A stretch of 64,000 nucleotides of DNA from Clavaria fumosa (lineage: Eukaryota; Basidiomycota; Agaricomycetes; Agaricales; Clavariaceae): positions 4,816,501 through 4,880,500 of the forward strand of contig OX637795.1 of assembly GCA_951802425.1 (NCBI GenBank), in the 5' to 3' direction. The notes below the pieces were generated by a model. It was not told where the DNA came from. It was given only the letters and a program-made list of their open reading frames with translations, and searched no databases. The position numbers were made by a program, and so were the translations under genes. Position 1 is the stretch's first letter; each line of letters opens with the position of its first letter. Shown piece after piece: positions 35,454 through 48,189 of the stretch.

Positions 35454-36080
35454 TGTTATGGCCTGTCCTGTCTCATAAATAGCACTGAAGGTCAATTTGT
35501 TGGTGACCATTTTTGAAAGCTTGCTAAGACCAAACAACTTTCAACTACAATCAAGGATACTCAGTCCTGGAAGGTCATGAAAATGTCTGGTGAAGTGTAG
35601 GAATGGGAAAAGACAAGTGGGGAAGGGGAAGATGTCACTAGGAAGGTCACGAAGTTGATGAAGCATAGGGGGGAGGGAAAGATGAGTTGAGAGAGGGAGG
35701 ACATTGCTGAGAAGGTCATGAAGTCAATAGATGAAGCATAGAAGGAGAAATTGACAAGTTAAAGAGAAAAGGATGTTGCTGAGAGGGTTGTGAGTGGTCA
35801 TGATGGTGTTGAGAGACATGTTGGTGAAGGCGATGACTTTGCCAACCAACGGGAGAACATGTGGGGTTCAAGGAATCAGTACCAAGATGAAATAAAGGAA
35901 GATACTTAGGTACACAAGTTTATACAAGCATGGAGGATGAGTTTAGAAAGAAGCAGAGTAGTCGCAGAGTAGTCTTGGTGTTGTCAAGGTCACCAAGCAA
36001 GACAAGACCTATCAATTGTGGTGGTTCCAAGCTCAAAGGGCATAATAGCCTCAAGCTTAAACCAATGTGCATCAAGAACT
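35454..36080 (-). repeat. LTR-A, partial (antisense)
   Basis: Starts TGTTATGGCCTGTCC, one base different from other copies, and breaks at gtgcatcaagaactgg. It contains duplicated gaaggtcacgaagt segments (35640-35740). Confidence 0.75.
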
Positions 36081-36224
36081 GGGACTTCCTTTCTAATCAA
36101 CTACATCAACATGCACAACAAAAACAATGAAACCACAAAAATCGCCTAGTATCCTAGTCCCTTATAATCCTCTAGCTTAGCTTGACTGCTACTGTAATGC
36201 ATATATACTTTGGGAGATGGAGGA

Positions 36225-36539
36225 ATGTCAAGTAATCCCAGGGAAGCCCCTGTGGACCCAGGGACTGATGTGCCAACATGTGTGACACCACCACAGATCC
36301 CCGCTCCCCCCACCCACACACCCAGCTCCAGCAACCCAGCAGCAAACCCAGACCGGAATGAAGAAACATGAGATGCAGCAATGGCAAGAATGGTACTACA
36401 GAGAATCGGCATCCAAATCCTTGAAGGACCAGTAACAGTCTTGGACATGGCCACAGCCATCAGACAAATGATACATGCTGGAACCAGAATCCCCAAAAAC
36501 TATGGCAGATGCAATGTTAGCAATTGTGACCCTCCTGCA
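36225..36539 (+). pseudogene. Unidentified ORF broken by a TGA and by an LTR-A insertion
   Basis: ATG 36225 opens a Pro/Thr-rich N-terminus (PQIPAPPTHTPSSSNPAANP). An in-frame TGA follows at about 36369, then helical sequence (MARMVLQRIGIQILEGPVTV) up to the LTR at 36540. The stop is again where CGA would keep the frame. Probably a transposon gene; not recognised. Confidence 0.4.
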
Positions 36540-38029
36540 TGTCAGGACCCATTCATTTTTCCTCGATCTACGACAACTCTACTAGCACCTGTGGACCTCC
36601 TGACACCTCCTTACCACCTCACAAACCCCCCTGTACTCTTCCGAAGCCCACTGCCCGATTCCGGATGCTTCCCCAGCCTCCCTCATATTCTCACGACACT
36701 CGCAACCATTATACTATATTCGTGTCAACCCCCACCACCTCACCCTACATGTGTCTACCACCTGAACCTGCCAAATTGATGCACGACACACAGTTATGCA
36801 ATCTTCCTCAGCCGGCACCACTGGCACCACCAGTGTTACCCATGTTACCAGCATTACCCATGTGACTTCCTGCCCAAGGTCACCTGCATCACTAGCATCA
36901 CCTGTGTCACCACTGCCACTCATGTGACCACTCTTGGACCTCACAACCTTAATGATGAAACATGCCATTGATGGCCAGTTGAGCACTACTTCAAATTATG
37001 CTTCCTTTCTTCTCCCCAGTCATCTATAACTATGATACTTATGACCAAAGCACCTCTTCATAGTTATAGTTACTCATATGATTATTTAACTAAGTTGTGA
37101 CCCATGACCAGTCAGGTTTGCGACCTTACCTATGTTTCCTTTACCCCTTGTGACCTTAGTAGAACATGTCCATAGTCTCCTTATGACTGACCATACCCTG
37201 TACTACTATAGTTCTGTCACTTGGCAACCTCTGTACTTTTCCTCTTCTGTTATACTCTCTGTATGCATGTATATAAGTCTCACATGTACTTCTCCTCTTC
37301 TGTTATACTCTCTGTACGCATGTATATAAGTCTCACATGTACTTCTCCTCTTCTGTTATACTCTCTGTACGCATGTATATAAGTCTCACATGTACTTCTC
37401 ATACTGTAGACTTGATATTGATGCACTTTTGGTTTAAGCTTGAGGCCATGATGCCCTTTGAGCTTGGAACCATTGTGATTGAGAGGTCTTATCTCCCTTG
37501 GTGACCTCAAGATTGCCAAGACACTTTCAGCTTACTCTAAACTTGTCCTCCATGCTCGTATGACTCATGCACTTAAGTATTCTCTTCACTTCATCTTGGT
37601 ACTGATCTCCTCGAACCCCACAGGTTCTCCCATTGGTTGGCAAAGTTATCACCTTCAGCAACATATCTCTTGACATCATCGTGACTACCCACAACTTTCT
37701 CAACATCATCTCTTTCTCCCACTTCATCTTTTTCCTTCTTTATGCTTCATTGGTTGACTTCACGACCTCCTCAGTGTTACCTATTTCTCCCTCCTCATCA
37801 ATTTCCTTCTTTATGCTTCATCTACCAACTTCAAAACCTTTCTAGTGACATCTCCCCTCTCCCTATTTGTCTATTTCCATTCTTACATCTTCCCAGACAT
37901 CTTTGCAACCTTCTGGGACTGAGCATTCTCAACTGTGCTCAACAGTTGATTGGTCTTAGCGAGTTTCCAGGATCAGTCACCAACAAGTTGATTCCCAGCA
38001 TTACCATCAAGACAGGACAGGCCCTAACA
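36540..38029 (+). repeat. LTR-A, long sense copy with triplicated promoter unit
   Basis: TGTCAGGACCCATTC ... GGACAGGCCCTAACA, 1490 bp. No matching flanking 5-mers (ctgca / taata). It is longer than other copies, partly because of the 53-bp triplication at 37236-37394. Confidence 0.85.
37236..37394 (+). promoter_or_regulatory. Three tandem 53-bp units each with a TATA box
   Basis: Units 37236-37288, 37289-37341 and 37342-37394 each contain gtatataagtctcacatgt after a pyrimidine-rich stretch. Other LTR-A copies show one such unit in complement, so this LTR has triplicated its core promoter. Confidence 0.8.
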
Positions 38030-38460
38030 TAATATCAAGTCTCCCCCTTGCCCTACCACTCAACACCCGGATAACACCATATTATGTCCACCAGTCACAC
38101 TCCTCCCCAACCTATTACTCATCATTTTCAAACATGCACAGGCAGCCATGCAATCACTCCAATGGCCTTGGAGACAACTCACGAGCCACCCACTACCATT
38201 CAAGAATGACTGGCATCTGTTGTTCAGTTGCAACCTGAAGAACCCACCCAAATCACAGCCAGTCAAGCTTCATCCCTGTGTGAAGAAGCCGAGTCCCTCA
38301 TAGAGCAGCTTGGCTATCTGCGCTTCGACTGTCCCTGCCACCACACCTACCAAATCCTTAACAATACTTGTCACCAGTACGAAGTGGGAACCCTCGACAA
38401 AGAATTGGCTTACATCATAGAGACCACAAATCTTTATGAGCCTTTGGTATGATTGATGGA
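38030..38460 (+). pseudogene. Gag-like fragment following LTR-A
   Basis: 38210-38452 is open (EEPTQITASQASSLCEEAES; YEVGTLDKELAYIIETTNLY) and lies 180 bp downstream of the LTR, where a gag would start. It is short and unmatched to a known Gag by eye; low confidence in identity. Confidence 0.35.
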
Positions 38461-38962
38461 CAGATTCCACACTAATCCACAGAACTGATTATATGAAAGT
38501 CAATGTCAGTATCCAGGGACTACTGACCATGGAGTTCCCACTCCTCCTGACCTGGATACCCCTTTGCAACCTCTGAGACAGGTTCAACCTACCAGAGGAC
38601 CCCAGGATATGGCCCCACTTTTCCAGGTCACAGCCTGATCTCTTCAGAATTTCACAAACCCTGCTGTGACCTGCCATTGTCTCTAGGATCCCAAGGTACA
38701 CCACCCCTCATAGCAGCTGGCCCACTTGGATGCAGCCAGCTTCTACTCCGAGCAGGGCACTCCCTTGCAACCCTATAGGGACTGAAGCAATGCTTCAACC
38801 TGCCTCCCACCTTGAAATACCAGTCAAACCCTTCTGTATTCTTCAACTGGAAGCGTGACCAGTACCCCTGATGGAGATGTGACCAGTATCTCGTCCCCCG
38901 TCTCAGGCTGAAGCTCCACAGGTCCCTCTGGTCCCCCCTATGCCTCCACACCTTGCTGCCAT
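38461..38962. other. Unrecognised sequence truncating the copia element
   Basis: No ORF with family features. The copia reading frame becomes meaningless left of about 38963, so this is foreign to the element. Confidence 0.5.
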
Positions 38963-41595
38963 CCCAGGCTTCTTTCCATTGACTGGCGTCATCTCTCAAG
39001 AGCGCTTCGGCGAGGGTGCACGGTTCGGATCCTACAGCGCCTGCGGTCAATGCGAAGAGGGGAAAATAGTTGTCAGAGTCGTCTGAGGTGTTTTCAGGTG
39101 CGTACGCTGAAGCGTGCGCGTGGTGGCCGGCTAATTTCCTGTAAAATCCAGGTTCATGGCGTTTGTGGCGAGGTCGACCGGATTCATCATGTTCGGCATG
39201 CTGGGGGTAATCAGGCGTTGGTGACGGGGATCTGCGACTGTTGGAATGACTGTGAGTATCATCTGAGTCGCTCTCATCACTGTCTGACAGCTGATTGTTG
39301 CTTCTTGTGTCATCTTGGTCACTTTCACTTTCGTCGGTGCCGGGTGACGAAGGGCGGGCCTCCGGAGAGTTTCGGAGAATGTCCTTTCGCCTCTCCCCCT
39401 CAATCTCTGACTCTTCGGGGATTTGGACCGTCTGAGGATGTCTGGTACGGTCAAAAGTGACTTCATGCTCGATTTTAACTTGTCGTTTCTCAGGGATGTA
39501 AATTCGATAGCCAGTACTCGTTGCATTGAAGCCGACGAAGTGGCCGAGCATCGCGCGAGGTTCCAGCTTGCCGGCATCTACGATTTTAACCCAGGCACAC
39601 GTGCCGAATGGTACAACTCGCGACATGTCGGGTTTTTTGCCGTATCGAGCTTCGTACAGGGTACCGTTGTTGAGTGCACGTGTAGGTGAGCGGTTTTTTA
39701 TCCAAGCTGCGTGATTCATTGCTTCAGCCCACAGGAATCTAGACAACTTCGAGTCGATAAGCATCGTGCAGGCTAGCTTGGCTTTCGTGCGGTTCCAACG
39801 CTCAGCAATGCCGACTTGCTCGTGCGTGTCATGGACAGTGAGTTCTTGTATTGTCCCTTTGTTGGCCAGGTGCTCACTGAATTTATCATTGAGGAACTCG
39901 TGGCCACGGTCAGACCAGAGGATTTTTATCTTTATGCCATCCTGCGTCTCAAGGTGTTTCTCAAAATCAAGATAGGCTTGAAACGCCTCGTTCTTATGGT
40001 GAAGAAAGGCAACGTGAGTCCAGCGAGTTGCACAGTCGATGAAATCGACTGTGTAACGGCTCCTAAATATTGACTCAACCTTCGCAGGTCCCCATAGGTC
40101 GGTGTGGATGCAATCTCCGAAGTTCTGCGCACAGTTTTGGGCTTGCTCAGGAAACGATTGATGGTGAGGCTTTGCCTGCGCACATGCGTCACAGAACTCA
40201 GGTTCCGAGTCATCATCGAGCATTATGCCGGTAATTTTACCCGTTTTTATTGCATGTTTAATGGTCTCGACATTGATATGGCCCAAGGTGCGGTGCACTT
40301 CGGTTATGCTTAGCCGCTGCGTGGCTATATTGGCGTGTAGTGGGCTGTGTTTATGCATGCTGCCGTTTAGGATGTAGAGACCGTTTATTTTCTTCACTCG
40401 GGCTAGCTCCCTTCCATCAGAATGTTTGATGGTGCAGTGTCCCTGTCCAAACGTGGCCGCATCCGACTCCATTGAATTCCCCTCCATTGGCTGCGGTAAC
40501 TGGCCTGGGAGACATGTTCCGGAAATTGATCAACTTCTGTCTCAAAGGGGTAAAATGGGCGGTAGCTCCACTATCAAGGAATGCGGTGACGTGGGAGCAC
40601 TGATGAGTTGCCTTGGCAGCGACATCTGTGGGAGTAGAAGTACAGGTGAATGCGACCCACTCGTCTGTCTCTTCTTTCTTCCCCTTCGTTGCTGCAGCGT
40701 TCGCTTCGGTTTGTTTGCTCTTCGCCCAGGGAGGGCGTTGTCCCTCCTTGGGTCCTCCCTTGGCAAAGCAGTCCTCTATATTGTGGTTGGTGCGTTTGCA
40801 GTTGTCCCACAGCTTCGTTTGGCCTGAAGACTTGTTCCCCTTGCCTCTGTGACGATTTTTATTTGTCTGGAAGGCCGCCTGACCAGATTTTGATAGTCCA
40901 TGAGTTATCTGTCATTGATGATTCTCCTCAAGGACAATTCTAATCAGGTAGTTCGGGTCAACAGCTTTTTCGTTCATGTCTGCGGCGTGGAGGACGGATT
41001 GCAGGAGTGGCCAATAGCTTAGCGGTAAGCTCACATGTATCATCGTCGCGAAGTCGTCATCATTGACTGGTGTGCCGATTGCCTCCAGTTCATTTTTCAG
41101 GTTGGTCATCGCGTTGAGGTGCGCACGCACATCTCCTCCTTCGGGGCAGTGAAGCTCCTGAATATGTTGATGGGTATCAACTTGATAAACACGACTTTTC
41201 TTCCTAGCATCCGAGATTATTTGCTGCCACATCTGTGCAGCTGAAGTGTTTGCCCGGAGCATCGTGGAAAGTCGCGGCGAGACAGAGGTAAGCATTATGT
41301 GTTGTGCCACGTACTCTTTTTGCTCATACTCATCCATAGCGCATTCGAGCTCTTGGATCTCGAGTTGCGTGGCGGGTTTTCCAGGATCAGAAACTGGTCG
41401 GCCGTTCTCGATGTCAAAAGGTAGAGGTCGCCTTGCTGTCCTTTCGACGTGTCTGATCAGTCCCTTGGCTCCCATAGCGGTCTTGGCTCTCATTTCGTAA
41501 TCAGGCCAGTTTGAACTGTCGTTGCGAAGCTTTATTATTGCGAACGAGGAGCTCTGGGGGGCGACAGAACCTTTGTGTTGGGAAGCAGGTCTCAT
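38963..41595 (-). pseudogene. Truncated Ty1/copia element (gag, protease, integrase)
   Basis: Gag 41595-40912 is a UBN2-type copia Gag (WPDYEMRAKTAMGAKG; MTNLKNELEAIGTPVNDDDF), ending at a TGA that interrupts the same frame. That frame continues through a knuckle whose first Cys is replaced (W-D-N-C..H..C) to a protease FLDSGATAHF, and a frameshift near 40450-40490 leads into the integrase frame. In the frame numbered from 40487, the finger is H65/H70/C99/C102 and the DDE triad is D130, D193 (WSDRGHEF) and E229, spacing 62 and 35. A Ser/Asp-rich linker follows, and the frame is lost just where RT should begin (QWKEAW). RT and RNase H are missing. Confidence 0.9.
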
Positions 41596-41859
41596 AATCT
41601 CTAGAATAGAGGTGACCTGACACTACAGTTAGATGCTCAGTCAGTAGTCCAAACTTATCTGGTATTCACCTGACACTACAGTTAGACTATAAGTATTTAG
41701 TGTCAGTACAAAGAGTGTAAGGTGATAAAAGTTATTTAGACTCACTGCTCAGTTGGTAGTCCGAACTGAGCAGTATCGCACCATGCGCGTGGCTGTGAAA
41801 AGTGTAAATTAGGTTTGTGCTCTGCTTGAACATCCAACATTGATGTCATAGAACTACTG
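41596..41859 (-). repeat. Copia 5' flank, possible LTR and leader remnant
   Basis: Immediately upstream of copia gag. cctgacactacagttaga occurs twice (near 41610 and 41670), and ctcagttggtagtccgaact and its mirror are present. LTR ends could not be defined because the 3' LTR is absent. Confidence 0.4.
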
Positions 41860-42109
41860 GCAGTGTTAGTTCAGTTTATATCATTGATCAAGGAAACTCA
41901 ATCCTCAATCAACAACATGCCCATATTGTTGACCAATGGTAAGTGCAAATAGTCAGCCAATGGCATGCACATATTGTCAGTCAACAAAGCAGTGGAAGCA
42001 GGGCATACAAGCAAGGTGAGCATGATAGACAGGGACTTACATTGAGGGGTTGAGTGACTTGCTGACAGTAGACTCTGAAGGTCTGAGACAACTGGGGACA
42101 GGGACAGGA
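41860..42109. repeat. Left flank of P3, shared with 48.95-49.45 kb
   Basis: Starts from ttgatgtcatagaactactg and shares long stretches with 48945-49090 and 49345-49450. No gene. Confidence 0.65.
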
Positions 42110-43410
42110 AATTTTGTTCCCACATTTCATCAGTCTTTCTTGTCTAGGTGGCTAACATTATTATGCCTTCTTGTCTCACTACCCATGGTGGGCCTTCTTC
42201 TTCCATTCTATCCAGCATCCATTCAAGCCCTCCTCTATCTGAAGTGCTCCCTGCTGACCCTGTGGCACTATCAGATAGTCACCCATATACTAGCATACCA
42301 TTGCCCTTGCATTATTGTCTGCTCTCCTGTCTCTGCCCAAGTGAATTCATTCAGCAATTGCATCTCATATGTTGATAGCTGTGGGCCACACACTTTGAAA
42401 CACATGCATACAAGCCTTGACACTGACTCAACTCACAACTGAACTGACTTTATAAGATGTGGGCATCCATGACACCCACTTTGACATACACCTTCAGTCA
42501 ACCTTGTGCATCATGTGAGCATGGGAGTCCTGGATACCCACTTTGAGATACACATCCAGTCAACTTACTTTGTACATTATGAGAGGTGTGGGTGTCCTGG
42601 CCATTTACATGGCATGTCTCACCTGTAACATGTCCAAGCCTGCATCACATTGGATCTTGGTAGGTATGTAGGACCTAGGTATTAGCATGCTGGGAGTGAG
42701 CAGCACAGGTAGCATAAGTAGGATGGAGGGTGGACAGTCTGAGTGGGGTGAGTGGGTGGCACAAGCAAGGTGAGTAAAGCAGGAAGCAAGCCAGGTGGTG
42801 TAGCACCAATGAGGTGAGTGGGCAGACAGCACAAGCAGGGTGGATGGTGCAATTGGGGTGAGCAGCATGGGTGACACCAGTGGGGCAAGTTTGGTGGACA
42901 AGTGCATGTGCATATTATCAGTCAATGGTATATCTGCTTGAGTAATGTATGTGTTTACTGTGCTCATGTTTGTCATCCTGGCACTGCTCATGCTCCCATG
43001 CTCACATGATGCACAAGGTTGACTGAAGGTGTATGTCAAAGTGGGTGTCATGGATGCCCACATCTTATAAAGTCAGTTCAGTTGTGAGTTGAGTCAGTGT
43101 CAAGGCTTGTATGCATGTGTTTCAAAGTGTGTGGCCCACAGCTATCAACATATGAGATGCAATTGCTGAATGAATTCACTTGGGCAGAGACAGGAGAGCA
43201 GACAATAATGCAAGGGCAATGGTATGCTAGTATATGGGTGACTATCTGATAGTGCCACAGGGTCAGCAGGGAGCACTTCAGATAGAGGAGGGCTTGAATG
43301 GATGCTGGATAGAATGGAAGAAGAAGGCCCACCATGGGTAGTGAGACAAGAAGGCATAATAATGTTAGCCACCTAGACAAGAAAGACTGATGAAATGTGG
43401 GAACAAAATT
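42110..43410. repeat. Palindrome P3 (418-bp arms, 465-bp spacer)
   Basis: Arms 42110-42527 and 42993-43410 are reverse complements with identical translations. The spacer 42528-42992 is related to the inner part of the P2 arm. Same family as P2 but with a different symmetry centre. Confidence 0.95.
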
Positions 43411-44023
43411 GTGTTTCTTAAGGTGGGTTGCTAACTATTCCCTAGGACGAATAGGCTAGCCTATTCAGGTTGGATGTTGGATACCTTCAAATCTCACCCC
43501 CCCCTTGGAATTGAGGGTGGTGGCAGTGAGGGGAGGTGACCCAGAGTGGATTAGGGTTAGGTTAAGGGGGTTCGTGGTTTCCCCTAACTCAAATGGCAGG
43601 GTTAGGGCCTGGTTGGATTGACTGGGCCTGGTTGGATCACCTTGGGGCATGGTTGGATTAACCCAGGGCCTGGTTGGATCTACTTGGGGCATGGTTGGAT
43701 CTACTTGGGGCATGGTTGGATTAACCCAGGGCCTGGTTGGATCTACTTGGGGCATGGTTGGATCTACTTGGGGCATGGTTGGATTAACCCAGGGCCTGGT
43801 TGGATCTACTTGGGGCCTGGTTGGTTCACCCTGAGGCATGGTTGGATCTACTCAGAGCATGGTTGGATCTACTTGGGGCATGGTTGGATTAACCCAGGGC
43901 CTGGTTGGATCACCCTGAGGCATGGTTGGATTGACCCAGGGCATGGTTGGATCACCCTGTGGTTAGGTTGGATTGACCCAGGGCATGGTTGGATCACCTT
44001 GGGGCCTGGTTGGATCTACTAAT
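43411..44023. repeat. 21-bp minisatellite with 63-bp higher-order repeat
   Basis: From about 43595, units of catggttggatctacttgggg (21 bp) alternate with ggcctggttggattaaccca variants in a three-unit (63-bp) order. All frames stay open; the GHGWIYL-type translation is a by-product. 43411-43594 has no gene. Confidence 0.9.
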
Positions 44024-44722
44024 AGCATAGTCCTTGTGCAGATGGAGCATCTGCGCTTTCTTTCACTGCAAGCTAACCACTCAAGCTAGTCTTTTGAAAT
44101 TTTGTGTGCCTATATCTACCCCTCTAATCCTCAATTTCCATGGTTTACATTTTCCCCAAACCTATTTCCCAATGCATGGCAGAGCTGCTGACCAAACCAG
44201 TCAAATTCTCCCATTTATCAAAACCAACCATAGGATTCCAAAACAAATGGAATGCTATACTGGGCCATCCCATACCTATCATATTCCATCCCTCTCTCTC
44301 CCCTCCCATCACCCACAAAGCAACAATTCCAGCATATAGTCAGAATCCAGTTCTCACATCCTCACACAAGTTTGTACTTGTGGTGGCACCTAATCAAAAG
44401 GGATCACATTGAAAGATTGAGTATAGTGCATGAATAATTTAGGGTTCCTGGGGTCTTCCAGCAAAATTTGAAATATAGTAGCTGTGAAGTAGTTATTAGA
44501 AGAACATATGCAGCTGACTGATAGCTGCATATATGAATGTTGATGTTGTCATGTCATGAGGTGGGTCACATGGTGATGCTTGTGACCATGGGTAATACTG
44601 GTAATGTGAATAAGACTAATGTATTCATGTGGCATAATGTGCCAGATGAAGGGATTGTGCCATGGCATATCATACATAGTATTGGAGGCTGCTGGTGTGC
44701 CATCATTGTGGTTAGCTGCTGG
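44024..44722. repeat. Third copy of 28.35-kb repeat plus copy of 29.50-kb repeat
   Basis: 44024-44437 matches 28346-28770; 44437-44722 matches 29504-29750. The two repeats are separated at 28-29 kb but contiguous here. Confidence 0.75.
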
Positions 44723-45240
44723 TGTTAGGATTGCTTACCTAAGCCATCCCAAAGAGGAGTTGTGGAGAAACTGGGGAGGCTTGTTGGAAGGCCACATGAC
44801 CTGTGGCTGAGAGTCAGATTACTTAATCCCCAAAGTCACCTGACCTGCACCTTGGCATGTCACATGATCCAAGGATCCAAGCATGAGAACACCAGCAAGT
44901 GCTGAGGCATTTGCTATAAGTACTTCACCTTTTCCTTTTTTGTACTCTTTTCCCCTTATCTTAGTATTGTCATCATGACCTCCCTTAAGTTGTGTGAGCC
45001 CAGTCTTATATAATACTAAGATCTGCCCATCTGCCCAAGCCCTGTGTCCTAACCCAGCTAGCCTGGACCCTTAATTTCAAACTGTGACACATTGTCACAG
45101 CTCAGCCCCTATCATCCTCTTTTCCTTTTCCTTGCCTGTGGTGTGTAACAGAACCACATGAATTTTTTACTGTGTGTAGATACACATGACCCAACCTGGA
45201 AGATGACTACTGTGACCCTCTCTGGGTGATACCAAGTGCC
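44723..45240 (+). repeat. Decayed LTR and leader of the intact gypsy family
   Basis: 44723-45010 matches the 11889 LTR (TGTTAGGATTGC ... cagtcttata) with many CG-to-TG/CA changes. The self-priming pair is kept (atcttagtatt, taatactaagat). The leader ends at gtgccc, where LTR-A sequence interrupts. Confidence 0.9.
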
Positions 45241-46091
45241 CAGCAACACTGCCCACCACTCAATCAAGTCTAGAGTACCATAAGTACATGTGAGACTTTA
45301 TATGTGCACGTACAGGAAGTATAATAGAAAAGGAAAAGTGCAGAGGTCACCAAGCAACAAGACTATAGTAGTACAGGGTAGACCTAGTTGTGAAATGACC
45401 ATGCATGTGCTCTACTAAGGTTGCAAGGGGTAGGGAAGACATAAGTAAGGTCACAAATGTGACCAGTCATGGGTCATGACCTAGCTAGATAAGCATATGT
45501 GTAACTATAACTATGGGGGTATCTTCAGATCATAAGTATCGCAGTTATAGATTACTGAGGGCAAGTAGGGGAGCATAATTTGAAGGTATATATGACTGAC
45601 CATCAGTGGCACGTTTGGTTGTTAAGGTCACAAGGTCATGCGAGTGATCATGTGGGTGATGCTAGTGGTGCAGGTGACTTTAGGTGGGAAGTCACATGGG
45701 TAACATTGGTAACACAAGTAATGTGAGTGGCACTGGTAATGGTAGTAGCACCAGTGATGTCATGGTAATGTCAGTGATGCTGGTAGCACTGGTGGTGTCA
45801 CATGGCAGGTCATGTGCCAGATGAAGAGATTGCAGAACTGTGTGTTGTGCATTGATATGGTGGGTTCGGATGAAGTATACATGTGGGGTGAGGCAGAGAG
45901 AGGCATTGCGAGTATGGTATGGTGGTCGTGAGTGTCGTGTGAATGCGGGAGAGGTCAGAGGGGCTCCCAGAAGGGGACAGTGGGTTCCGGAAGTGTGTAG
46001 AGGGGCTCACAAAGTTATAGAGGGCAATCAGGAGGTTCGTAGGTGTCGGTAAAGTCGGCTTGGGCAAAGGAAAAATGAATGGGTCCTGACA
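45241..46091 (-). repeat. LTR-A, 5'-truncated, nested in decayed gypsy copy
   Basis: Ends gaatgggtcctgaca at 46091. It separates gypsy leader (to 45240) from gypsy pol (from 46092); the missing gag and protease indicate deletion accompanying or following insertion. Confidence 0.75.
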
Positions 46092-46904
46092 CACCCCTGA
46101 AAACAAGTACCCTCACATCTGCAAGTATTCCAGACACCCATTTTCCCAACCCTGGCCCTATCCCTGATTGGCCCAGCCACTACCCTTTGGTTTTTAGTGA
46201 AGCAAAGGGGGATGAGCTTCCCTGCTCCCGCCCAGACTTAGATATTAAAATTGAGTTTAAACTGGACCCTGGGCACCTCTCCTCTAAGCTATACTCACTA
46301 ATGCAAGGAGAGATGGTGGTGAATCACTGGGTGGATGAGCAGCTGGCCTCTGGACAAATCTGACCTTGGAAGTCCCTGTATGTGAGCCCCCTCTTCTTCA
46401 AATGCGAGAAGGACAAGCTGCAGCCCATTATCAACTACTCCAGCTGAACTTGCATCAAATCAAAGACAAGTACACCCTCCCCCTCATCTGAGACACTGTG
46501 GATGTGTTAAAGGGGGCAACTATCTATCCCAAGATTGATGCGAAGGGAGGTTTCCCATCAATGCAGGTCTGGCCAGAACATCAACACCACTGTGCTTTCC
46601 TAACACCTCATGGACTCTTTGAACCAACAGTTATGTGGTTTGGGCTACAGAATGCACCTGCAACCTTCCAGTGCTTCATGAACCATGTGTTGAGGGAAGA
46701 GATTGCAGGAGGGCATGTCTGGGCCTATGTTGATGATGTTATAGTGTTTGCAGAGGATTTGGCTATGCACCAGTATTGGATGGATCAGGTCTTGAGGAAG
46801 TTCAGGGAGAATGGGCTGTGTCTCAGACTCAGCAAGTGTGAGTTCAAGATGAGTGAGATCTTCTTCCTGGGAATGAAGATCTCCCACAACTATCTGGAGC
46901 ACTG
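46092..46904 (+). pseudogene. Decayed gypsy pol fragment, relative of 14250-15060
   Basis: Encodes the end of protease linker and RT of the same family (DAKGGFPSMQVWPEHQH; AYVDDVIVFAEDLA) with stops near 46361 and 46446 and frame breaks up to 46490. Many Arg codons of the intact element appear as Trp, Cys, Gln or stop, as expected from CpG loss. It is cut at 46904. Confidence 0.9.
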
Positions 46905-47995
46905 TCACACCTGTGCTGCTCCCTTCAGGTCCGGACTGGAAACACTATCTCCAGTTCTGGATCTCCGATAGCTCATACCTTGTGCCTCAGTAGTAGGTTT
47001 TCGTCCTCTGGCTCCTCACTTTCAACCACAGGTATCTCCTGTGGTTTATTGGGCCCTGCCTTGCCTGGATCCTCCTGTAAGGCATAGTTCCTTACATTTC
47101 CCCTAAAAGCCTCTGGCTTTCACTGTGACTGCAGACATGCACTCATGTAATGCCCTGCTTTCCTGCATGTATAATATATTAAAGGAGCTTTCCACTCCTC
47201 TCCAATTTGTTGCCCTGCCTTGGGCAGTTCTAGCTGGGGTTTACTCCCTCTGGCTGGGGTGCATTCATCCTGCACACAGTCAATCCACAGGGGAAAAGGT
47301 TCCCCTGGCCTGTGGTCTGTGTGTGGCTGATATGGCCACAGTCTCACAAACTGCTGCCCCACAGGTAGAATACCTGTGGGTGGGTTTCCTTTGGTACCCA
47401 CTGGGTTCCCTGACAAAGGCACTGCCCTCTGCTGCCGGAGGTAGTGGAGGGTCGCTTCCACTTGGTGACTAGCGTCGATAATATCCTCAATGCTAATTGC
47501 ACGAGTTTTGAAGATGGCCTCCACCATCTTGTTAGGCAGTCCATTAAGGAACTGCCTCTTCATCGTACCAGCATCAGGTGGGGTGAGCATTTGCTCAGCT
47601 GCCTGGGCCAATTCATTCCAGAATCCCAAGGCACCCTTCACCTTTGTGAACTTTACCTGGTAGAAGGCATCCACTGCCTTTTGGGCCATTACCTCAGTCA
47701 GGAACTGCTTAAACATAGCAGTTATCAATTCCTCGAAGGTGGACCTTCGAGGAGCACAGGACAGTCCTGTTACTTCTTGGGTATACCAAGTAGCAGCTAT
47801 TCTGCTCAGTTGTGAACCTGCTAACATGACACATTGGTTCTCCAACTGCAGTCGGACTACTCTATAAATGTAGAAGTAGTTAAAGAGGCCATTGAGCCAC
47901 CCTTCCCAGACAACAAGATCATCTTGTCTGTCATAGAGCTCAGGGGGCTCAATCTTGATCCCCTTAATCTCAGCTATTGCCTTGGGCAATAGCAA
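46905..47995 (-). pseudogene. gag: Gag of gypsy lineage G2, inactivated
   Basis: 291 codons from 47995 to a TGA at 47120, with the frame continuing in similar style to about 46970. Landmarks: YDRQDDLVVWEGWLNGLFNY near the N-terminus, FEELITAMFKQFLTEVMAQK, and a knuckle TCRKAGHYMSAC whose first Cys is Tyr. This is a basidiomycete-type gypsy capsid protein. Opposite in strand to the RT relic at 48.19 kb, so the element has been rearranged. Confidence 0.8.
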
Positions 47996-48189
47996 GGTTT
48001 TATCTCATATCATCACAAGATAGCAATGTAACACATCACTTTGGTAGTTGGTAGAACTTGGGGATACTTCCTGATTAATCTCCCACTCCTTCTGGGGTGG
48101 TTCCATCCATCTGAATGGGCCCATTCAACTTGTTGGCTCTCAATGGTTGCTAGAAGCCAGGGGCAGCATCATGCAAGCAGATCCTATGC

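Noticed and set aside
38652..38962. C-terminal ~100 residues of the copia integrase ORF as part of the protein
   Set aside because: Copia similarity stops at about 38963; the rest is read-through into unrelated sequence.
43465..44022. GHGWIYL repeat protein, or its minus-strand Pro/Thr partner, as a gene
   Set aside because: The translation is a by-product of a 21-bp tandem repeat open in several frames.
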